From the NCBI GenBank assembly GCA_036852015.1, contig JAANDG010000569.1, positions 1 to 64,000 on the forward strand: 64,000 nucleotides of DNA, given 5' to 3'. Shown here in pieces: positions 1 to 14,000 of this stretch; position 1 is the first letter of the stretch, and every line of letters starts with the position of its first letter. The position numbers and the translations under genes are program-made. The notes beneath the pieces were generated by a model. It was not told the origin of the DNA. It searched no databases and saw nothing but the letters and a program-made list of their open reading frames with translations. The DNA comes from Pelodera strongyloides (Eukaryota > Nematoda > Chromadorea > Rhabditida > Rhabditidae).

Positions 1-138
1 AATATAGATTTATTATCTTTAAAGAGGGACTTGCACCTTGTCCACCGACTGATCTGGACTTGGCTGGACTTAGCAGTCTATATCCAATAGCATTTCACAA
101 ACCACCTGCCATACCGCTTTAAACTAACAATAAGATAC

Positions 139-2018
139 CTTTGAAGTTGTGAATTTCCGACTCCTCTGTCCATTGGCTGACCACATGGGTCTCCGCCTAA
201 AATTAGAAAAATTATATATAAAAAAATTATACAATAAAAAATTGACAAAATGAAAATATTCTGGTCTCTTGGCTTTTTTTGGGGGTGAGCGAAAGCAAAC
301 ACGGCACACATTATTGTCAATATTATTATTATTAGGGTTATTCAAATATTTTCGGGATTTAATGTTTTTGTAATATAATACAACGCAGAATATTTGCGAC
401 GTTTACCTGAAAAGAGAAGGATATTATTTTACTGATAATAAAATATTCATCTAAGTATATAGATGAATATTTTGACCTAAATTTGATTTATAATATAATA
501 AATTCGCAATAAAGGAGCGACTGTTCCTGCATGGTTAAAAAGAAAAGGAACGAAAAATTTAAATAATAAATAAATAAATAACTTGATCACTTACCTAACA
601 TTGGGCAGCAGTAATTTGATGCCTCGCCAATATGACAATAATGCTGGGAAGGACATGGAGAGGCTGGATTGCATACCTAAATATTAAATAATTATTTAAT
701 TAAAATATAATAAACATAAAAATAAAACATAAATAAAATATAAAACATTACAACCGATATTGAGAGTTTCAGACCGACATCACAACAGCTCGTCGAGCCG
801 TTGCCGCTCACAAAAGTGTGCGACGACTTCGCCGCGTGCCTCTGGCGACATTGCGGCTGACAAAAAGTATGCGAAGACGTCGCCGCGCAGTTTTCAATGT
901 GAAGTAATACCTGATATCTGCCAGCGCTCTGGAACGGCTCTCCAACTTTACAGGGATTGACGAAAACTGAAAAAAAAGAGAATAACTAAAATCTAACTCA
1001 AGTGCTAGTTCATCCTGCTATGGGCGCATCCGAGATGGACATTTTCCGGAAAGAAAAGAAAAAAGTGGTTCGAGATGGACACCGAGAAAAGAAATAATAC
1101 ATGCAAAATAATTGTCGAAAATGCAAATGTACCGTAATTGAAACTAAAATCAATCGATCATTTGTATGTGTATGCGTGGCAATTGCATTCTTTTCTAGTA
1201 AAATCCATCTCGAATCAAAAGTTTTCTTTTTCTTTTCCGGAAATGTCCATCTCGAATGCGCCCTATCAGTTCAATATACCACTTTACTTCTCACTATTTG
1301 ATGTTATATTCTCGTTGCCTACATTGCAATATTATTGCATTTTCTGTTGAAATACTCCTACTACCGTACTTCTTTTTGTCGGTTGCCACATCACTCTTCA
1401 TACAGGAAGAAAATACATATTGATTATTAAAATAACATTCCCAGGGAGCTTTCTCCCCGCTTACATAAGTAGTTCCCCCGAACAACAAAGTTCACTCACC
1501 GGGACACTTGGTCTCGCAGTTCTCTCGGTTTACAAAATTATTCGCATTTCCCTTCATGCCTCGATATTCAAACGGAACGCATTTTCTCGACGTGGAGTCG
1601 AAAGCCCAACGAGTTGTCTAAATATTATTTATTTTATTTTATTTTTTGTATCTTTGGTTAATCCAAAAATATACTTATATACTAAATATACATATATTTC
1701 CTCGACGATCAATATGTAGGGTAGAGTGTCTTCAAAAATAGAGAGAATGTTTTTCTATAGATGAATAGTGCACTTCAAAAGTCAGCTAATCGACTCAAGT
1801 CAACTAACCGATTGCTAATCGACTACAGTGCAAATGGTTTCGTTATATGAACATTGCTTTCCTTTCATCATATTATTTGATGCAAACCTCACTGTTCTTT
1901 AATAAATTAATAAATAAATAAATTGTGAACTAGTGTAGACCAACAAATTATTTGTGATTCACCTTAAACTCTCCGACTCCCGGATTTCTTGGCGGTGCCT
2001 TGCAGGGATCGGCTACTG
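139..2018 (-). other. Distal exon block of the Kunitz/lustrin gene: Kunitz 8, lustrin 6, start of Kunitz 9
   Basis: Kunitz 8 is 2018-1963 (ADPCKAPPRNPGVGEFK) plus 1617-1500 (TTRWAFDSTSRKC ... NANNFVNRENCETKCP). Lustrin 6 is 966-911 (VNPCKVGEPFQSAGRYQ) plus 676-595 (VCNPASPCPSQHYCHIG ... CCPML). Exon 196-139 gives GDPCGQPMDRGVGNSQLQR, the first half of a ninth Kunitz, and ends in phase 2, so its partner lies left of the window. The first acceptor is a NAGNAG (CAGCAG at 2016-2021), so one codon may be optional. An AAAGCGGTATGG repeat end sits in the last intron at about 105-122. The block continues the pattern of 16665-30072 in matching phase. Confidence 0.85.
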
Positions 2019-5000
2019 CTGAAATGAATATAATTATATTAATATTATAAATCTTCCCCATTTGATTGTTCCTTTATTTCCCTTTTGTATTACTTCCTTT
2101 TTTTTCCTTCATTCCTTTTTATTTTATTTCCTTTTATTGCTTTTATTTCCTTACTTATTCCTGAAATGTTTATAGACTATACAAAGATTAATTACATGAG
2201 ACGATGTAAAAAAAATATTTAAACAATTGTAATTGTAATTGCAATTGTGTAAACTTCTGCTTTTCTTTTGTTAACGTGAAGTTATTAGTTTCGGATTTTT
2301 ATTTTCACCCTAAAAACCATTTCCTTTTCATTTATTTTTGTGCGAAATCAGAACATATATTGCCGGTGCATCCATTGAAATTAGCGCGTGCTTTTGTCAG
2401 CTAAGCACCTATAAATACCAAAGTGCTTTGGCGGATTTTGCAGATCTCGCGCGTAGCAAGGCTGAACAAACAACATGGTAGCAAACATTTTGGCCCATGG
2501 GTGCAACAAATGAGTAGCAGTGATGACATAATGATACCCTTCCAAACTTGCACCATGATGCTTGTTATTCTTTTTGTAAGTTTTATTTGTATATTTTCCC
2601 TTTATTTATGAAATAGTATTATATTTTACAATATAATCACATGTAATTTCTAAGGTTTAGTTGTCTTCTTGGTATTTCATTCCCACAATAACAAGTGGAA
2701 TAAATTTCGACTTTTCCGGAAAAGAATTCTGGAATTCATCGGAAAAATACTGTGGACATGCGCAAAGTTCAGCATCACATAGGAATGGTAAGGATACTGT
2801 AGTTTGTAGCTTGTAGCCTGTACTTTTTCAAGAGATGTTACGTGGTTGGTGAGTCGTACGTCGTACAACTCTGTATTCAATTATTATACGCTAGCCGTAT
2901 GTCATTCTAAGAGCGTTTGGAGTTTGGACACCACATGCCATTCCGCTTTTAATTCACTGTGTTATTAATTGAAGGGTTAATCTTGATACTGTAGATGAAA
3001 ATAATATAAATATTTTAGATTTACGGTGTTGGATACAAAAACGAAACCTTTTATTTGTAAAGGTTGAACAGTTACACTACAGTCCTGTTCTTTTCGTACT
3101 ACACAAAGTTATTCACAGAAGACAAGCTAAGCGATTGGTTAAAAGGATTGCAGATATGCAGTTAAATACAATGGTAAATTATTTGGCGTAGGAATTTAAT
3201 TAGTTTGACATTTTACAGGAAGCGTAACATCTAAGGCATTAAAACAGACGCCAAATGAAGAGTGATATAAAGGCAGTGAAATATTAACAATGTATAATGT
3301 TCCCTGTTAGATAGATTTCGCAAATGGTAATGTGGATCCTATAAGGGTATTTACATAAATGAGCAATATATTATATCTTTTTTTCCGCGATCGTGCTGTC
3401 GATTTGTTATGAAAATCTTTATAATTCTCTAAAAAAAACTAGAAAATATATTCAGAAAATTTCCACCGCTTCGGAAGTTAGCACGTCGTCAACGCGTAGA
3501 AATGCCAATGGAACATGGGTCGACAAAAACAAAGACAGAGAATTTTCCTCAATGTTTCAAAAACTTCAGTGGCGAATTGCAGGGCTCGACCTCGCTCGCA
3601 GCGACCTTATTCAGGTATAGTTTAGTTATGGAGAAAATAATATTTTTTTTATTAACCAGCGCAGGAAACGTCGGTGACCGGTCCCCAAATGGTTTCCTTC
3701 GAAAAAATACATTTGTTGACTTGCCAGGGACCATTTGGCGACCAATAAATCAATAAATCAATAGCCAATTAGTAATCTATATCTAACCAAATAATCGATA
3801 TGTCATAAAATGCCACGGAACATGTCATAAGCAAACATTGAAACTGTATTTTCAACCTTGAATAAAGGTGCACGATCCTAAAGCGTAAAAGATTTATTTA
3901 TACAATTCGCAGGTTTTGAGCTACTCGCGTGGCGGTCATTACTCTTTCCACTATGATTATATGACTGAGGACTCGACGAAAGATTTGGTAAAGAAAATGG
4001 GAAATCGCCTCGTCACAATACTTATTATTCTACAAACGGCCACCATTGGAGGAGGTTAGTAGTTTTAGTTTATTCAATTTGAATTTAGTTTATTTGATTT
4101 ATTGTTAGAGTGTATATCAGCCGGTCTTTGAAACTGATTTTGGATAACTGCATTCCATGCATCATATGTAAATGACTAAAACTAGTGCGCATTCATTTGC
4201 ATACGCTACTTCTAGCTTCAACCATGGTTAGAAAAGTATGCACATTGTAATTCTCCACTTATTCAGCTACAACATTTCCACGCAGCAAAACTACTGTTAT
4301 GCCTGAGGTCGGTGACGTCATCATATGGTTTAACATGAAACCTGATTATGAAGTATCGATTGATTCACTGCACGGGGGATGCCCTGTGATTCTCGGCACA
4401 AAAATAGGTTTGTATTTAATTTAAAGGGTCAGGCCCATTTCAAATGACCCCTATTTTTGATGATTCCATCTGACTCTTTATGTCAAATATAGTAGGATGT
4501 AATATTTTTCTAATTTTGAAGCGCAAAATTCACGCAGTATTCAGCAATGTACCATTGCCAGTCATACCCAACTATTTATCGCAGTTGTCACGCCCTTTCG
4601 CTCTCATTGGGCAATATGCTATATTGGGCGTGGCAATTGCGGTATTGGCCAATCAGCGCGAATGGGCGTGCCAACTGCGATAAATAGTTGGGTATGAGTG
4701 CCCACAGTAAATTGATGAATAGTGTGTGAATTTTGCGCTTGAACATTAGAAAAATATTGCATCCTACTATATTTGACATGGAGAACCAGATGGAATCATC
4801 AAAAACAGGGGTCATTTGAAATGGGCCTAACCCTTTAAAGCGGTAAAACATCCGGTTTTTCGAAAAACGCATCTCAAGCATTTATATGTATTTATGCAAA
4901 GTTAGGGTCGGATTGGGGTAGGGCTTTTTATGCTAATAATGCTCATTTGCCTGTAATGCGGCGTAGGAAAGCAGTTGTTTCCCATACGTTCCAAAAACCG

Positions 5001-8000
5001 GTCATTATTTCGCTTTAGTGTAAGTATTTTAAATTATCAACAGACCCAACAAATCTGTAGTTATTTTGAATTTGGCAGTTAATGTATGAACATCTTATGT
5101 AGAATGTGAACTAAAGTTACTGACAGACGGTAACGTTGAAGTCACTTTTTACTCTTCTTATTGAATCTTATTTACTACTATTACGTTAATAATTATACAT
5201 AATTTTAGTGGCTACACTTTGGATTCATTCAAAGGGACAGGAACTTCTACTTCGAGCGATAGATGCACAGAATTTTAACCTGGATAAATTATTTTAAATG
5301 CATTTTTAAAGCTAACCTCCCCTGTTTTCTCAAGCAGTTTTCCCAAGCAATAACGGCTTTGAAAATTCTGGAAGGTGTAAGTAATAGTATAAGAAAACAC
5401 TTGTGATAGACCATACATATGCATATGCCGATCTCATTAATTTCTCAGGGACAAATTCAAATAATATCAAAAAATGCCCCTTTTGTGCTTTAGTCTAGTA
5501 ACATTTCATCAAAAAATGATAAATAAAAATTTTGTAAACTTTTCGCATGTGTTTACAAAACATGCTTGCTTCCGTGTATGGTCATTTTTTTTCACCGAAA
5601 ACGATAGTATTAGCATACGATTATTGGCATTATACATGACAATACGGTAATAGGTTTTTTTTACATGTAAACAAACAAATGGAAGAAATATGAATATTAC
5701 ATCGCTTCCTTTCGTAAGATTGATTTCTATTGTCAGTATATGATAGCGCCCTGGTATTTGCTGTTTTTATATATAGCCAATACACAGCTAAACGCTAAAC
5801 GCTAAATAGTATTACTTATTACTGGATTTTACATTATAGTAGTTTTTTTGTGTAAGTGACCGCTGTGCCATGAGCATGAGCCTTTGTTTATTTTTCTGTT
5901 GGTTCAAGTTTCAAGATAAATAGCAAAAGTAAATAGATATTTCTACGTGTGAAGCTGATACAACAAATATATATCTATACGCTCTGCTGTTATAAACGAC
6001 CTGCTAGCTTAACGTTTTTTTGATTATGCTTACCAGTACGTCTATCCATTAGGTAAGCCCGGAGTAGTAGTTCATAGGTATGCATAGCGCTACTCTTGAA
6101 TGGTAACATTGGTACGTTTCAAGGGTGTGAGATTTCTGGAGGCATCTAGTTTTCTTTAGCTGCCTGATACTCAGATACGAGATGCTCAGTCTATAAGCAC
6201 GGGGTACCCATAGGCTTCCCATCTGTCGTGGTGAACCTGCAAGACTGCAAACCTCTCAGCTTTTGCCACTATTTTATTTACATATTGAACGTGTGGACCT
6301 GCAAGACTGCAAACCTCCCATGCCCAGGTCTTCACCGGGTTCCCAAAATTAAATACACACTCCCGAACAGTCACTCATTCATTCAATGCACTTCTCGCCT
6401 ATCTCTGTTTGATTCCGAAGACACTGTGCAAATTGTCGATGTCTCACAGAGTCACACGTTCTCTCGTCCATCTCTACCGACTGCGTCTCGCAGAGATGCG
6501 CACTCTCTCATCGTCTCTAACCTCCGCAGATGATGGACATCAAAATCGCAAACATTAACCAGCTTTTGCCACTATTTTATTTATAAAAATTGTACGTGAA
6601 TTTTAAAACTAACCGTATTACGAATCTATACATTATATGTTTTGTATCCATTTTTCTACATACTACTCACTACTGCTATAGGTATATGCCTTGTTTTCAC
6701 TTCATCTTATCGTTTTGTAAGCGTATCCCCCCAATTTGAATGTATTTAGTAAATAATAAATAAATAATTTCTAGTAATTATATTTTAAATTCGTGCATGA
6801 ATATGAAGTCACTGAGTTCATGTCCATTTCGACTCAAATAATTAATAAAAATAAAAATGAAATTGAATGGAGTGAGAGTAAATACAGGAAAACTGCAATA
6901 AAACCATAGAATAACTTTCATACCTAAATAAATAGTGATAATATAAAATACATATACTAATAAACTAATAACTGTTATAGAAAAATAGGAAATAATTTTC
7001 AAAAATAGCGGGAAGGCTGTTTAATTAGTACTGAAATTGGAAAAACACCTCGTTTCGACCCGATTTCGCAGACGAGATGTTCTAGTGGCAGGCCGGGTCT
7101 CGTCAGTACGAACCATGCCACTCTATATTATTAACTTAGTAAAGCGGAATAATATTTAATAGTAGAAACAAAATGCGGATGAGAAAAAAAAAAGGAGCAT
7201 GTACCCTATTAGGGTATTGACCACTAGACAACTTAACAGGTATGCCAGGGGAGAACTTTGTAGTTTGTATTTTAACGGGAACCATATCCGTGGTGTGACC
7301 TAACAGACCAAATGGACATACAGGGTAGTACTTTGTAGTTTGTATACCGACTTATATCATGGACGCGGTGTGTCCCTAGATGCTACAGCGGAGTTACCTA
7401 ACCAATTACAGAGTACTTTAGGTGTAGTGCTATATTTGTGTGCAATAATTGGGTAACGTATCAAACCTTTACGAATGGTTGATAGTATAACGGATGAAGG
7501 GTAGCTATTATGAAGCAATCTGTCATAAAGTTCTCTAACCTTCTCTTTAAAATATGTTATTTCTGAGGTGCATCTGTTAATGCGTATGATTTCACCAAAT
7601 ATACAGTTAATTTTAATATTATTACAGATATTACTAAGGAAGTGTGGAAATCTATTTACCGTAAACGAGTAGTCATCAGTTTTGTTATATAAGTTTACTT
7701 TCCATTTGCCCTCTATATATTTGAAGTGAAGGTCGAGAAAAGCAGCCTCGGTATTATTTAAGTTTGCAGTTTCTAGTGTTAGTGAATCTGGATAGATACT
7801 GATTACATCGTGGATAATATGTTCTTCGTTATAGAAAATAATAAGGTCATCCATATATCGATTGACTAGCATTTTATAACTTAGTTGACGATTTTGTGAT
7901 TGTTTGAGGAATTTGTGTTCTAGCATCGTTAGTGTAAGGTCTGCTAACATAGGCGATGCATTCCCACCCTGTGGAACACCTTTAGTTTGATGGAATATAC

Positions 8001-11000
8001 TCTCTTGAAAGACAAGAAAGCTATTTTTAACTATATAAAGAACCATACTTTTGATTTGATCTTTGGAGTATGACATATTGGAGAATTTGTCACTATAATA
8101 ACAGGACTTATATCCTAGTGTTAGGAAAGGTTTGCTAGAGTTATTAAAACATATGTCGATCAGTTCAAATATGTTGCTTACAACACAGTCATGTGGTAAG
8201 TTGGTGAATAAACTACTAAAGTCCATGACTTTAACTTTTCCAAACTTGTTTATTGCGTTGTTACAACTAATACCCATAGAATTGTCAATGGAGAATTGAC
8301 TAATAGCTTTGCTATTCCAATTGACGGCTGCGTTACAATAGTTTTTGAAATGCGTTTTAAAATGTTTCAAGATTCTAATGAAATTCTCGGGTTTTCGTAG
8401 GTGTTTTTGCCTGAACTGTAAATAAAAGCTCTTGCTTTACTTCATAAGTTTTACTTTTTAGGCAAAAACACCTAAACCAAGCTAACGCTTCAGAGAGAAA
8501 TAATAACTTTTCCACAACACTAAAACGGTTTTACTATGGGAATATTGGATTATTTCTTTGGAGCAAAAGTGAATAATAGCACTGTTTGTTAATTCTAATA
8601 TACAATTCTGCAAACTATGTTTGTTTTATTCAATTTAAAATCTTTGCCTCTCATAAAATGTAGTTTACAATTAGTGGTTATTTATTTAAAACATTTATTC
8701 TTTATTTGGGTAAATCAGTATACTTATCCTCTATACTAAAAAATCCGCGCGTGCAGGTAGATGATGTTTGTTTAATTAGAATTGTATAATATGCTAATAT
8801 GCAGAAAATTGTTAATTAACATTAACAATTTGATTATACTTAATTGAATCCAAGTCTAAATTAAGACCAAAATAGGTCACAGGTTCTGAAAAACCATGGG
8901 ATTTCGATCAATTTTGAGGTACTTTTAGATTCGTAATTATCTCAAAACATATATAATTATTGTAGCTTTGTTCTATCTTTTCCTGCTTTTACTGTGCTTT
9001 CTAATATATATAGACCTCTGCGTAGGAATTGGCTATAAATTCTTATGAGTTAGACCAGACCATCCGATGCTAAGCACACAAAGTGTACCCAGTGTATTGT
9101 TTTGTTGTATTTAATAGGTGAACTTTCCTATTTCAACCTTTTGCGGCTGCCTTGATCAATACCAGAATGGGAATATATTCTTCAAAAATTATTCAAATAT
9201 TGATTTTCAGCCGTTATCGCATGTGGTTCATCTTGCTATTCGCTGCTTTATGTATTGCATTAATCGATAAGGCAGATCCCCATCATAATGATGACGAATT
9301 TATCGGAAAAGAACACTGGGACAGATCTTACATAAGCATCTGCGACACTGATGAATATGTCCTACATGAGAATCCAGGTATTCATTCCTCTCTTGCGTAA
9401 ATGGGAATAGGTAGGGGAATCGGACTATTACCATTACGGATGCCAACCACTCTCGTTCCGAAAAAAGTTCTGGGCACGGGCCCCATAATGATAGGGCCCA
9501 GTTAGGAATTTTATAACATCCGTATCCTCAAATTAGAATCAATCACAATTTTATAAAATTCTCTAAACTTTATGCAAAGCGTGGCGCGCACAACTACTAT
9601 ATCATAGATGCACTGCTATAGCTAATTGCTTGTATTTTAGAAAATTTCTGCTCCCGTTACGTTGTCGATTACAATTGGGTGAACGTGGAGGTGCTGAGTC
9701 AAAACCCAATTTTGATTCAATATCATGAATTCTATGCAAAACACCAGGCCGAAGGATTCAGAAATATTGTGGACAGTGCCGAGTTGGAAATGATGGTTTG
9801 TGTTATTGCTTTTAGCAAGAAAAAAGAATAAAGAGTACCAAAACTGAATCGCAAGGGGTACAGTAATATGCTCCCATCACGGGGAGCGACCACCCGGGTG
9901 GGATCACGTTTCGCGGGAGGGGCTAAAGGAGTGGAGCCTATACATCGGGGCGCAGCTAAAGCATTTTTTCATTATACATTTCAGGAACCACGTAACATAC
10001 CGCATTAATTTTTTTTATTGTTGTTGCTGTATTCTGTCAATGTTTATTAAACTTCCCTTCAGCAAGTCCTAAAAGACCATGGGGGAGGAGAGCAAGTTCA
10101 CACGGCTCGCAGGGCCAATGGCACATGGTTCGAACACTACCAGGTTTGTATCTACGGTACAACATCCGGTTTTTGAATTGTGCGCTGTATGACTACATTC
10201 CCGTGCACTATGTGCAAATAAGCATGATTAGTATACAAATGCTTTGATGGTTATGAAAGAACATAATTATTCGCATTTCAGGATGATTTCATCTCAAATC
10301 TGTACGACTTTACCCGAAGGAGAATCCCGAACATCAACTTTCATGCGGCAGAGATGTGGCACGTGAGTCAATTAGTGAATATCGCTGTCCAAGGTCTACC
10401 AAAGTTAAAACGGAATACCGGCCGGTTATTGAAACGCATCGTGGACAACTGGATCCTTACGTATTTATGCTAATTTGTTCGAATTGAGCGCGATTTTTTT
10501 AAATGTTTATTTGCATATGCTGCATAAGAATGCTGGTGCCACAATGCATTTCAAAAACCGGCCAGTATCTCGCGAATGCAAATATACGAAAGTTTGTGAG
10601 GCGCAGCTAGCATGATTTTCAAAGCATGTGCATTATCCCACAGTTTTAAGTAACTCTTCAATTTGCTTTATGCTACTCTTGCCCATAAGCTAACGCAAAA
10701 TAACCTTTTACAATTGCAGGCTCTTTCCTATCAGCCAGGAGGACACTATGCTCCGCATTACGATTACATCGTCTACAGCAAACCGGAGAACTACGACTAT
10801 TGGATGAAGACGTACGGACAGAGAATGGCCACTTTCTTGGCTATTCTGAAGACTGCCGATGAGGGAGGAGGTGAGAAGAAACAGGACGTTTAAAGGGATG
10901 GGCTTGTCCGATACAGTTTTAAAGGGATGTGTCGTCAAAGCACCCTTCGTGTGCACCGAAAATTAAAGGGATAGGGTCGTTCATAAGCCATACCGCAGAT

Positions 11001-14000
11001 CCACAATATTAGTGATGGTCAACACCTATGGTTTATTGGAAGACGATAAATAACAAAAAAAGAGCATGCAGAGTAATAATGGACAACTAATGTCAAATGT
11101 CAACCAACAGGAACTCGAAGACCAACAGGAACTCTAAAATAGTGATAGTTGATGAATAATTGTCGGCGTGTTGAAAAACTAACCGTACAATTGCCTTAGT
11201 AAGTCAACGGAACACATCCAGGGCAATTAGCTAAGGGCTAAGACTTTCAAAAGGTAAAAGTCCGTATTCCATCTATCCATTCAATTCGTTTAGGTACAAT
11301 TTTCCCGCGACTCTTTTACACGGTCAAACCGAAAGTCGGTGATGTGATCTTTTGGTTCAACCAAGATGTCGACGGAGAACAGGTGGGCAATCTATCGATT
11401 AATAGCTTAATTGGGATATCAATCAATAAATCGATAAATAATCGATTTACCGGTATGCACTTTATCATTTTCATACTGTAGGCAGAAGACTCGCTTCATG
11501 GAGCATGTCCCATATATGGAGGGCGTAAAGTGGCAGCCACACTTTGGATCCGACAAAGAGGAAATGAACTCCGAGCACTTGCGGATAACCCCAAGTAAGT
11601 TGTGGATGGGAAGTATGAACTTGACCTAAATTAGCCTGGACTCGACCTCCCGGGAGTTTTGTCCTTATGACCCTGGGAAACTTAGGTCGAGGTCAGCAGA
11701 TCACTTAAGTTGTTTGCATACTTTATTTTTTTCTTATCTGCCACAATAAACTTGCTTATTTTGATATGTATACTGGTTTTTGTCACTCGCGTAGTACTTT
11801 AGTCTAATCCGGTCTTCGTGATAAAAATCCAACTTTGCTTATGCATTTATTTCAATTTCAGTCGTTTCGACGTCAATCTCTACACTGCGCCGAATATACC
11901 AAGAAATTTCGAAAGTGATCGAAACCGAGAATTGGTTTTCTAAATCCGAAAATCTTTCTTTACCATTTTCTGAAATATTTGAGTGCAGAATCCAGAATCC
12001 GGGTGTTTGTGCACCTCTTTTTAGTAGTTTTCCAACAAATACTATCTTTTTTTCGTTAACATAGGGCGAAACCTCGGGGTAACATATATATATCTAAACC
12101 GGGGGAAACGTAGCCCAAAAGGTTACGCTTGGGAAATCAGACAATGCTGGTCATATAGTCATACCGGGGTACTTAGTGGCCTTATATAAATAGGTACGGG
12201 CAGCTATTTACTAGATCTAGTCGACTTGTAACTTTACTTTCCTAGACAGACCAGACTTACTTTGGCAATCTGAGGTCATGTTCACCACTCGTTTCCCCTC
12301 TGCGTGTCTCACATTAGAATGCTATTTTCTGTCCCCAGGGAATATTTCCCCGAGGGAATCGGAGTGGTGAATATGACCTCAGATCAATTTTTTTATTTCA
12401 AACGTGCTTTCGGTGAAAAGCTTTATTGTGGGTTACTGTAGAGCCCGGGTCGTTTTTTTCTACTTTTTTTTAGAGATTATTTGTATATGAATATTGATAT
12501 GGGTTTGGCCAATCTCGTGGCTCTAGTAAACATTTTCTTTAAAAAATCGTTGTTTTTACACGAGAAAATCGACACAATCTATGTGCAGATCTATACATAG
12601 TAATAATAGATTATGGGAATAAAAAGATAAATAGGTTACTAAAATGGCCTAGGACACATATCGACATATCGTCCCATGGATTTTATGTTCAACATTTTTG
12701 AATCACAGTGCACAGTGTATAGTCTGTATTTTTATTTGAATATTCCGGCTATAATTTGAACTTTGAATATTCAAATAAGCAATGTCATTGCTCAAAAACT
12801 GATCACCAACTATTTTCTTTCTAATACACACATTTAGCTTGCTTATATTGCTTATCTGTAGCTTACATATCATTAGCTTTGTTTAATTTTGTACTATGTA
12901 TCAACTATCTTTGAGATCTGTATCATTTTTTCAGTTAATGTCAAAACACCCGAAAAGCGACACGCTCGATACTACTACCAAAGAGTTATCAGAAACTACT
13001 GAAATCACTCATACAAAGGATGAAGCAGTACACACAAAAGTAGTGAGCGCACCAAATAAACGCCAGATGTTAAAGTATAGATCATTTTGGATTATTATCT
13101 TCATCGTATCATCATTATCACTTGTATTTTACTACTCCAAAAGTCGGGAAAATCCATTGAAAAATGAAAAATTTCCTGGGGAAAAACAATGGAAAGCTTA
13201 TCCGCATTGCGAGCACAACGATACTAATATACACGAAAATCCGGGTGAGTTCTTTTTATTTGAAAACTTATTTGGATGTTGTTTTTGAGTTTATTTTAAA
13301 GGGAATGTCAAGCCGGTTTTGCATTTTGGGCTCAAAAAAAGCTTGCGTTTTGAAGGTAAGGAAAGTGAAAATAAAAATAAACAAAAACTTTCATGTAAGA
13401 AGAAAAACAATTTCAAACCCCTCCAAAAAACTCCTTCAGTATGGGATTCTAGTCGTGCGGACAGAGCTAAGCCAAATCTTTGTCCACGGGACGGCTTGAA
13501 TTACCGGCCCGCCGCAACGCGCCCGTTTGCTTGCGTTGCGGTGTGTTTTGTTCACGTTTATGACAAAATCTCAAATATTTTATTCTGGCGCCATTTTTAT
13601 GGGTTACTGTATTGGGCGCCTTTTGAGATTTACTTAGTCTGCGCCTGGAGATGCCTTTCTGCGCAGAATCCCCCTTGACATGCCCTTTAAGCACTTGAGT
13701 GGAATCAGAAAAAGCTGAATAAAAATAACTAAGAATCACTAAGAAAGAAAAAATAACTAAGAAACTAAGAAACTAAGAAAGAAATAACTAAGAAATAAAA
13801 AATAACTAAGAATCTAAGAAACTAAGAATAAGAATCTATCTAAGAATAACTAAGAACCTAACAAGGAAAGTGCTTTCTGCGAATTCGTATATTTCTCGGG
13901 TGAGTGAACTGTAACAGGATAGGCTATTCCTATTTTAGATATCTATTGTACTCGCTATATGGTCGACTATACTTGGGTCAACATGGAAATCTTAAGTATA

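Larger units (their letters stand above)
7053..8474 (-). mobile_element. Penelope-like retroelement remnant
   Basis: Minimal extent supported: RT frame (7357-8370), the 5' hairpin (8398-8474) and, 3' of the RT on the same strand, the ribozyme-like core (7053-7106). It lies between prolyl 4-hydroxylase copies 1 and 2, itself inside an intron of the minus-strand Kunitz gene, in the sense orientation of that gene. True ends and target-site duplications could not be defined. Confidence 0.6.

Noticed and set aside
760..960. Plus-strand frame with Arg/Ser repeats
   Set aside because: Overlaps the minus-strand lustrin exon 966-911 and a short GCGACGACTTCGCCGCG repeat; no sign of coding.
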